Shown here piece by piece: positions 6,403-11,545 of a stretch of DNA of 11,545 nt; positions within the stretch are counted from its first letter, which is position 1; every line of letters starts with the position of its first letter. Origin of the DNA: Bacteroidales bacterium. Lineage in GTDB: Bacteria; Bacteroidota; Bacteroidia; Bacteroidales; WCHB1-69. The notes under the pieces were generated by a model, which was given only the letters and a program-made list of their open reading frames with translations, had not been told where the DNA came from and made no database searches. Made by a program: the position numbers and the translations under genes. Location of the stretch: assembly GCA_016290715.1 (NCBI GenBank), contig JAEEUY010000248.1:1-11545 (forward strand), in the 5' to 3' direction.

Positions 6403-8909
6403 AACCGGTGGATTTGTTTGTAGATATCTTATTACCATTGCCCTTAAAGGGAACTTTTACCTACCGTGTGCCGCAACTTTTGCAATCGCAAGTCAAATTT
6501 GGTGTTCGAGCCGTGGTCTCTTTTGGGAGAAATAAGTTTTATGCGGGCATGATCGTCAATGTGCATAACACTCCGCCGACGCAAGTGGAAGTAAAGTACA
6601 TTACGGAGGTACTTGATGAAACCGCCATTATTTCCGAACAGCAACTCCAACTCTGGCAGTGGATGGCGGATTATTATATGTGCACCTTGGGAGAAGTGAT
6701 GGCCTGTTCGCTTCCTGCCGGACTCAAACTGGCGGGGGAAACCCAAGTGATGATTCATCCCGATTTTAGTGGAGATTTATCTTATCTTACTGAAAATGAG
6801 ATATTAGTAATTGAAAAGGTGGCAAAAAAATCGCCCATTAGCCTTGGAGAAATTTCAAAATCGGTTCAAATACAAAAAATCATTCCCCTTGTCAAATCTT
6901 TGGTAAAGAAGCAAATACTGATAGTTGAAGAAGAGATACACGAGCGGTACAAACCCCAAAAAGAGGTGGTGGTTTCCCTCGCCGAAAAATATGCCACTCA
7001 AGAACAAGCTTTGTACCAACTTTTGGATGACCTGGAACAATCGAAAACGACGGAAAAACAAGCGCAAGTGGTTTTGGCATTTCTTACTGTTTTGCAAAAA
7101 AAAGGCATAACAAAAAATTATACTGCCACTGTTCCTAAAAAAGAATTATTAGAAAACAAAAGTGTTTCAGCAAGCAGTTTCCAGAGTTTGGTCAAAAAAG
7201 GCGTTTTCGTAGTTCATGAAGTGGTTGCGAGCAGACTGGTGGATATAAGGGAGCAGACTGATGCAGAAGAAATTGTGCTGACGGCACCGCAAGAGACAGC
7301 ATTTCAAGAGATAAAAAAGTGTTTTAGGGAAAAGAATGTTTCGTTGCTTCACGGAGTAACCGGAAGCGGCAAAACGGAAATATATATCAAACTGATACAA
7401 GAGGTGTTGCAATCGGGCAAGCAAGTGCTCTATCTGCTGCCGGAGATTGCCCTTACCACGCAAATAGTGAACAGATTACGAAAATATTTTGGAGATAAGG
7501 TAGGGGTATATCATTCTCGTTTCAATGAATTTGAAAAGGTGGAAATATGGAATCGTGTACTGGATAAGCAGGAGAAAAATGGCGAATTGCGAAAATATCA
7601 GTTGATATTAGGCGCCCGCTCCGCTTTATTATTGCCTTTCCATAATTTGGGACTGATCATTGTGGATGAAGAACACGATGGATCGTATAAACAGATGGAC
7701 CCTGCGCCACGGTATCATGCTCGCGACAGCGCCATCATCCTGTCGCAAATTCACCAAGCCAAAGTATTGTTAGGCACGGCCACCCCTTCATTAGAGTCCT
7801 TTTATAATGTTTCCAACCATCGTTATGGATATATCCCTTTGATGCAACGCTATGCGGACAGCAAACTACCCACTATTTGGATTGTGAATATGGTGGAAAC
7901 GCTGCGGCAAAGGAAGGGGAATGCTATTTTCTCCCAGTTCCTCATTGACCAAATCGGGGAGGCTTTGAAGAAAAAAGAGCAGGTGATTCTATTCCAAAAT
8001 CGACGGGGTTATGCACTTCGAATGTTCTGCAATGCGTGCCAGACGATGCCAACATGCAGGTATTGCGACGTAACGCTCACTTATCATAAAAAAAGCAATC
8101 AATTGAAATGCCATTATTGCGGTTATGCAATTGAGGTACCCGCTTATTGTCCGACCTGTCATAGTTTGGATGTGGAGATGAAGGGGTTTGGGACGGAAAA
8201 GATTGAAGATAGTCTGGCAGAATTGTTTCCTGAAGCGGTAGTACAACGGATGGACTTAGATACAACGCGTTCCAAAACAGCTTATCAGAAAATCATCCAA
8301 GATTTTGAACAGCATAAAACGGATATCCTTGTGGGGACACAGATGGTTACGAAAGGGTTGGATTTTGACAGAGTATCGGTAGTCGGAGTATTAAATGCAG
8401 ATAGTTTAATCAGTTTCCCTGATTTCAGGTCGTTTGAGCGGGCGTTTCAAATTTTGTCGCAAGTAAGCGGGAGAGCGGGGCGCAAAGAGGTGCCGGGGAA
8501 AGTGATTATTCAAAGTTTCCAGCCCGAGCATCCTGCCTTAAAATATGTATGCAACAACGATTTTAAAGCGATGTATCTATCGCAAATAGCAGAACGTAAG
8601 CAATTTATGTATCCCCCTGTTTGTCGGTTGATAAAACTCACATTAAAGCATAAAGATGAGAACCTATTGAATCGTGCGGCAGAGGTGTTGTCAGGGAAAT
8701 TGCGGGAAGCGTTTCATCAGCAAGTATTAGGACCCGAATTCCCCATTGTGTCGAGAGTGCAGACATATTATTTGAAAGATTTCTGGATAAAATTCCCAAA
8801 AAACAAATTGTTAGTTCAAGAAAAAATGGAATTAGAAAAAATTATTTTAGAATTTCGTCAACAAATTCCGTTTAAAAGTGTTCAAATTGTGATAAATGTA
8901 GATGCGTAA
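6399..8909 (+). CDS. priA: Primosomal protein N', replication restart helicase PriA
   Basis: PriA recognises stalled or collapsed forks, unwinds the lagging-strand arm with ATP and starts primosome reassembly. The preferred start is ATG 6399, giving 836 residues. A GTG at 6360 is in frame but adds 13 residues inside waaA, and the family typically begins with the Val-Asp-Leu-Phe-Val-Asp-Ile-Leu-Leu-Pro type segment right after this ATG. The protein has the N-terminal 3' DNA-end-binding domain, a winged-helix region, Walker A GVTGSGKT (319-326), DEEHD (423-427) and a GTATPS motif. Eight cysteines in four CxxC pairs (about 544-587) bind two zinc ions and sit inside the helicase core, as expected for PriA. 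GRAGR (691-695) marks motif VI. It is somewhat longer than E. coli PriA (732 residues), consistent with Bacteroidota members. It follows waaA by 10 nt and probably shares its transcript. No terminator is visible after it. Confidence 0.95.
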   Translation: MKPVDLFVDILLPLPLKGTFTYRVPQLLQSQVKFGVRAVVSFGRNKFYAGMIVNVHNTPPTQVEVKYITEVLDETAIISEQQLQLWQWMADYYMCTLGEVMACSLPAGLKLAGETQVMIHPDFSGDLSYLTENEILVIEKVAKKSPISLGEISKSVQIQKIIPLVKSLVKKQILIVEEEIHERYKPQKEVVVSLAEKYATQEQALYQLLDDLEQSKTTEKQAQVVLAFLTVLQKKGITKNYTATVPKKELLENKSVSASSFQSLVKKGVFVVHEVVASRLVDIREQTDAEEIVLTAPQETAFQEIKKCFREKNVSLLHGVTGSGKTEIYIKLIQEVLQSGKQVLYLLPEIALTTQIVNRLRKYFGDKVGVYHSRFNEFEKVEIWNRVLDKQEKNGELRKYQLILGARSALLLPFHNLGLIIVDEEHDGSYKQMDPAPRYHARDSAIILSQIHQAKVLLGTATPSLESFYNVSNHRYGYIPLMQRYADSKLPTIWIVNMVETLRQRKGNAIFSQFLIDQIGEALKKKEQVILFQNRRGYALRMFCNACQTMPTCRYCDVTLTYHKKSNQLKCHYCGYAIEVPAYCPTCHSLDVEMKGFGTEKIEDSLAELFPEAVVQRMDLDTTRSKTAYQKIIQDFEQHKTDILVGTQMVTKGLDFDRVSVVGVLNADSLISFPDFRSFERAFQILSQVSGRAGRKEVPGKVIIQSFQPEHPALKYVCNNDFKAMYLSQIAERKQFMYPPVCRLIKLTLKHKDENLLNRAAEVLSGKLREAFHQQVLGPEFPIVSRVQTYYLKDFWIKFPKNKLLVQEKMELEKIILEFRQQIPFKSVQIVINVDA

Positions 8910-8959
8910 TAATTTATAAAAAATAAAGTGATAGTAGAGATTAATTCAAAAAATAATTA

Positions 8960-8967
8960 TAATTTTG
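8960..8967 (+). promoter_or_regulatory. Bacteroidota-type -7 box upstream of gdhA
   Basis: TAATTTTG fits TAnnTTTG and lies 50 nt before the gdhA ATG, in the 108-nt gap after priA. No clear -33 TTTG is present at the normal distance. The resulting AT-rich leader has no Shine-Dalgarno sequence; A-rich leaders are common for well expressed Bacteroidota genes. Confidence 0.55.
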
Positions 8968-9017
8968 CCCTCGAAAATTTGTACCAAAAATACATTAAAT
9001 AACCAAAAAGTAATATT

Positions 9018-10361
9018 ATGCAAGTTTCAAAAATCATGGCTAACTTGGAAGCCAAACATCCAGGTGAAAAAGAATATTTACAAGCAGTAGAAGAAGTACT
9101 TGTAACCATTGAAGACATTTACAACCAACATCCTGAATTCGAAAAAGCAAAAATCATCGAACGTTTGGTTGAACCTGATCGTATTTTCACTTTCCGTGTA
9201 ACTTGGGTTGACGACAAAGGCGAAGTACAAAACAACTTAGGTTATCGTGTACAATACAATTCTGCTCTTGGTGCATATAAAGGCGGTCTCCGTTTCCACC
9301 CTGCAGTAAACGTTTCAATGTTGAAATTCTTAGGATTCGAACAAATTTTCAAAAACTCTTTAACGAACCTTCCATTAGGTGGTGGTAAAGGTGGTGCTGA
9401 TTTCGATCCTACTGGCAAATCAGACGCTGAAATCATGCGTTTCTGCCAAGCTTTCATGTATGAATTATGGAGAAATATCGGTGCTGACCAAGACAGCCCT
9501 GCAGGCGACGTTGGCGTTGGCGGTCGTGAAATCGGATATCTCTATGGCGCATACAAAAAACTTGCCCGCGAACACAGTACCGGTGCATTAACTGGAAAAT
9601 CTTATGGTTGGGGTGGTTCCTTGATCCGTCCGGAAGCTACTGGTTTCGGTGCTATTTACTATGTAGAACGCATGGTAAAACAAAAAGGCGACAAGATGGA
9701 AGGCAAGAGAATCGCTCTCTCTGGTTTCGGTAATGTTGCTTGGGGTGCTGCTACCAAAGCTACCGAATTGGGTGCTAAAGTTGTGGCTTTGTCAGGTCCT
9801 GATGGTGTTTGCGAATTACCAGAAGGTGTTAACAAAGAAATGATTGACTATATGCTTGTAATGCGCGATTCTCGTCGTAACAAAGTTCAAGATATGGCTG
9901 ACAAATTCCCAGGAAAAGCTATCTTCACTCCTGGTAAAAAAGCTTGGATGGTTAAATGTGACATCGCTTGTCCTTGCGCCTTCCAAAATGAAATGAGCGA
10001 AGCTGATGCTAAAGAATTGATCGCTAATGGCGTTAAATATGTTGCTGAAGTTTCTAACATGGGTTGCCAACCAGAAGCTATCGCTGCATTCCAAGCCGCT
10101 AAGATTCCTTTCGGCCCAGGTAAAGCTGTTAACGCTGGTGGTGTAGCAACTTCCGGTCTTGAAATCTGCCAAAATGCAGGTCATATCAACTGGACTGCTC
10201 CTGAAGTTGACCAAAAATTGCACAAAATCATGAATGATATTTATGATATGTGTGTTGAATATGGCAAACAAGCTGATGGTACCATCAACTATGTTAAAGG
10301 TGCCAATATCGCTGGTTTCATGCGTGTTGCCAAAGCCATGTTAGCACAAGGTATTATCTAA
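9018..10361 (+). CDS. gdhA: Glutamate dehydrogenase, hexameric class, probably NADP-dependent
   Basis: The enzyme interconverts 2-oxoglutarate plus ammonium and glutamate, using NAD(P)H, in the cytoplasm. Its 447 residues equal the length of E. coli GdhA and fit the bacterial S50-type hexamer. Visible motifs are YKGGLRFHP (87-95) with substrate-binding Lys88, LPLGGGKGG (118-126) with catalytic Lys124, PAGDVGVGGREIG (161-173) with catalytic Asp164, and the Rossmann GFGNVA (236-241). The LSGPDG (258-263) after the second beta strand resembles NADP-preferring members, but cofactor choice cannot be settled by eye. Codon use is distinctly biased compared with its neighbours (GGT, GCT, GTT, AAC, TTC, GAA preferred), suggesting high expression. 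It has its own upstream promoter-like box and a strong terminator just after it, so it is probably monocistronic. Confidence 0.95.
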   Translation: MQVSKIMANLEAKHPGEKEYLQAVEEVLVTIEDIYNQHPEFEKAKIIERLVEPDRIFTFRVTWVDDKGEVQNNLGYRVQYNSALGAYKGGLRFHPAVNVSMLKFLGFEQIFKNSLTNLPLGGGKGGADFDPTGKSDAEIMRFCQAFMYELWRNIGADQDSPAGDVGVGGREIGYLYGAYKKLAREHSTGALTGKSYGWGGSLIRPEATGFGAIYYVERMVKQKGDKMEGKRIALSGFGNVAWGAATKATELGAKVVALSGPDGVCELPEGVNKEMIDYMLVMRDSRRNKVQDMADKFPGKAIFTPGKKAWMVKCDIACPCAFQNEMSEADAKELIANGVKYVAEVSNMGCQPEAIAAFQAAKIPFGPGKAVNAGGVATSGLEICQNAGHINWTAPEVDQKLHKIMNDIYDMCVEYGKQADGTINYVKGANIAGFMRVAKAMLAQGII

Positions 10362-10410
10362 TATCCTTCTGCATAAAATCAAAAAGGGCGGTTTCTCCGT
10401 CCGAAATGAT

Positions 10411-10446
10411 AAAACGCCCGGTCGGAAGGCCGGGCGTTTTTGTTTT
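10411..10446 (+). terminator. Rho-independent terminator after gdhA
   Basis: AAAACGCCCGG (10411-10421) pairs perfectly with CCGGGCGTTTT (10430-10440) around an 8-nt loop, and is followed by T-G-TTTT. The GC-rich stem with a U tract, 50 nt after the gdhA stop, is a classic intrinsic terminator. The flanking A and T tracts mean it could also work from the other strand. Upstream, 10397-10404 could pair with the loop region 10422-10429 in 7 of 8 positions, a possible competing fold. Confidence 0.88.
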
Positions 10447-10498
10447 ATACCCTGTTGTAGAGACGCACGGCCGTGCGTCTCTACAACAGGGTATAAAA
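10443..10498. repeat. Perfect 56-bp palindrome with a GAGACGCACGGCCGTGCGTCTC core
   Basis: Two 28-nt arms (10443-10470 and 10471-10498) are exact reverse complements with no spacer. The outer ends are TTTTATACCC and GGGTATAAAA, and the centre is ACGCACGGCCGTGCGT. I recall similar palindromes with a GAGACGC..GCGTCTC core as scattered intergenic repeats in Bacteroidota and cyanobacteria, so this is probably one copy of a dispersed palindromic element. It begins 2 nt after the terminator stem and shares the terminator's terminal T tract. It could act as a second, bidirectional terminator or as a target or remnant of a mobile element. Copy number cannot be judged from this window. Confidence 0.85.
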
Positions 10499-10691
10499 CC
10501 TGGCCCCACACCGGAAAATGGGCGCGTCCTTTTCGCTGGGAATAATGGCGATGGGCGGATTCCGACCGACCAAACCAGATACCGGACAGCACATGGAATA
10601 CCGATAGTAACATTATTGGTTTGTCATTGTATTACACGTTCCAAATAGAAAATAATGGGATATATTCTCAGGAAAGTCAGTTTTATAAAAT

Positions 10692-10740
10692 GCAAAGAAA
10701 GCAAAGTGACTTTGCAAAGACTTTTTTTTATAAAAAAAAG
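10692..10740. repeat. Cluster of small inverted repeats upstream of the ATPase gene
   Basis: GCAAAG occurs three times (10692, 10701, 10714). GCAAAGT (10701-10707) and ACTTTGC (10709-10715) form a 7-bp inverted repeat around one base, and CTTTGCAAAG (10710-10719) is itself palindromic. Next to it, CTTTTTTTTATAAAAAAAAG (10721-10740) is a perfect 20-bp AT palindrome. These could be operator half-sites or a weak bidirectional terminator; low-complexity chance is possible. Confidence 0.5.
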
Positions 10741-10760
10741 ACTATATAAAATCTTTTTTG

Positions 10761-10768
10761 TATTTTTG
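10761..10768 (+). promoter_or_regulatory. Bacteroidota-type -7 box upstream of the ATPase gene
   Basis: TATTTTTG fits TAnnTTTG and lies 18 nt before the ATG at 10787, predicting a very short leader. The inverted-repeat cluster ends about 20 nt upstream, where a regulator could overlap the promoter. No -33 box is clear. Confidence 0.45.
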
Positions 10769-10786
10769 CGGTCTAATTCTTGAAAT

Positions 10787-11545
10787 ATGGAAGACATCGC
10801 ATTTGAAAGTCTGTATAGGACATCTCAGAAGATGGTCCAAAGAGTAAGTATGGATTTCTTCAGATATTTATACCACCAGATTAACTGGGATGACCGGCTA
10901 ATTGGTATCAAAGGAGCCCGTGGAGTAGGGAAAACCACAATAGTGCTACAGCGTATCAAGGAGGCTTTTTCAGAGAACCCCGAGCAAGCATTGTACGTGT
11001 CGCTTGACAATTTATGGTTTGCCAACCATACCCTGTCAGATGTCGTGGAGTACCATTATACCCATGGGGGAACACATCTGTTTGTGGATGAGATTCATAA
11101 ATATCCCCACTGGCAAACGCTACTCAAAAACATTTACGACGAGTATCCTGATCTGCATGTGGTATATACAGGTTCCTCTATGCTGCAGATTAATCTCAAC
11201 GAGGGGGATTTGTCGCGGCGGCAGGTGCTTTATACCTTACATAATCTTTCTTTCAGGGAATTTCTTGCATACGAAAAGAATATTGAATGTCCTGCCATTC
11301 CATTTGACGAATTGCTGGTAAACCACGTGCATTATGCGCTTAATCTGACGGAAAATGTAAAAATTCTTCCGCTTTTTACGCAATATCTTCAGTATGGCTG
11401 CTATCCGTTTTATAAAAATGCTATTAACACGTATGATATTCGACTTCAATCGGTTATAAGAACAGTACTCATGGAAGATTTGCAAGTATCGGGCGAATTT
11501 ACGTATCCAACTTTGCAGAAAACCATGAAGATGCTGATGATTTTG
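10787..11545 (+). CDS. AAA+ ATPase with DUF4143-type architecture (partial, C-terminus outside window)
   Basis: The frame from ATG 10787 stays open for 253 codons to the window end. It has Walker A GARGVGKTT (residues 43-51), Walker B LFVDEIH (98-104), sensor 1 TGSS (128-131), a DLSRR segment (141-145) and the family-typical LSFREFL (154-160). This order is that of the AAA_14/DUF4143 ATPases, which have a C-terminal DUF4143 domain that would lie beyond the edge. These proteins are abundant and multicopy in Bacteroidales and are of unknown cellular role. It is read alone from a promoter-like box and is separated from gdhA by a terminator and a palindrome, so it does not belong functionally to its left neighbours. 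Codons ending in G (CTG, CAG, GTG, CGG) are more common than in gdhA, which could reflect low expression or transfer. Confidence 0.88.
   Translation, partial: MEDIAFESLYRTSQKMVQRVSMDFFRYLYHQINWDDRLIGIKGARGVGKTTIVLQRIKEAFSENPEQALYVSLDNLWFANHTLSDVVEYHYTHGGTHLFVDEIHKYPHWQTLLKNIYDEYPDLHVVYTGSSMLQINLNEGDLSRRQVLYTLHNLSFREFLAYEKNIECPAIPFDELLVNHVHYALNLTENVKILPLFTQYLQYGCYPFYKNAINTYDIRLQSVIRTVLMEDLQVSGEFTYPTLQKTMKMLMIL

Larger units (their letters stand above)
10499..10786. other. Non-coding stretch between the palindrome and the ATPase gene
   Basis: The first part (10499-10600) is GC-richer than the surroundings and carries no convincing protein; open frames crossing it are produced by the palindrome. 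The second part (10640-10786) is AT-rich and holds small inverted repeats and a promoter-like box before the ATPase. I see no tRNA, CRISPR or insertion-sequence ends. Confidence 0.6.

Noticed and set aside
10443..10498. CRISPR repeat unit
   Set aside because: There is only one copy, it is a full palindrome, and no spacers or cas genes are present.
10341..10648. Open frames on both strands across the palindrome (80 and 90 codons)
   Set aside because: They share the same palindrome-derived residues on both strands, overlap the terminator and show no protein-like composition.

Overview
The window looks like chromosomal DNA of a Bacteroidota member, probably order Bacteroidales. The evidence is protein resemblance (DnaX, PriA, WaaA and a Bacteroidota-type outer-membrane protein encoded beside waaA), several TAnnTTTG promoter -7 boxes, and the general absence of Shine-Dalgarno sequences. 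I cannot fix the family or genus.

Layout. Positions 1-4239 are a minus-strand cluster read from a promoter near 4304: mscS-type channel, phosphofructokinase, dnaX, then a small secreted protein that runs off the left edge. mscS and pfk are 1 nt apart, pfk and dnaX 25 nt apart, and dnaX and the secreted gene 1 nt apart. Positions 4365-8909 are a divergent plus-strand cluster: outer-membrane beta-barrel protein, waaA (Kdo transferase) and priA (replication-restart helicase). A monocistronic-looking NADP-type glutamate dehydrogenase follows (9018-10361), with codon use suggesting high expression. A strong intrinsic terminator, a perfect 56-bp palindrome and an AT-rich stretch with small inverted repeats fill 10362-10786. 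The window ends inside an AAA+ ATPase of the DUF4143 type.

The most interesting observation is that dnaX is not one open frame. The ATPase part (380 codons) stops at a TGA directly after a run of five G. The tau-like C-terminal part continues in the +1 frame. A +1 slip of the last sense codon (GGG to GGU) at the TGA would give a 644-residue protein. That is close to the length of E. coli tau, while termination would give a gamma-like 380-residue protein. The geometry resembles the prfB +1 frameshift, not the -1 slip of E. coli dnaX. A one-base sequencing error or a real mutation remains a serious alternative.

Taken together the genes are mostly housekeeping: DNA replication and restart (dnaX, priA), glycolysis (pfk), osmotic protection (mscS), lipopolysaccharide core assembly (waaA and a neighbouring barrel protein) and ammonium assimilation (gdh). 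Only the right end (10440 onward) has the character of accessory DNA.
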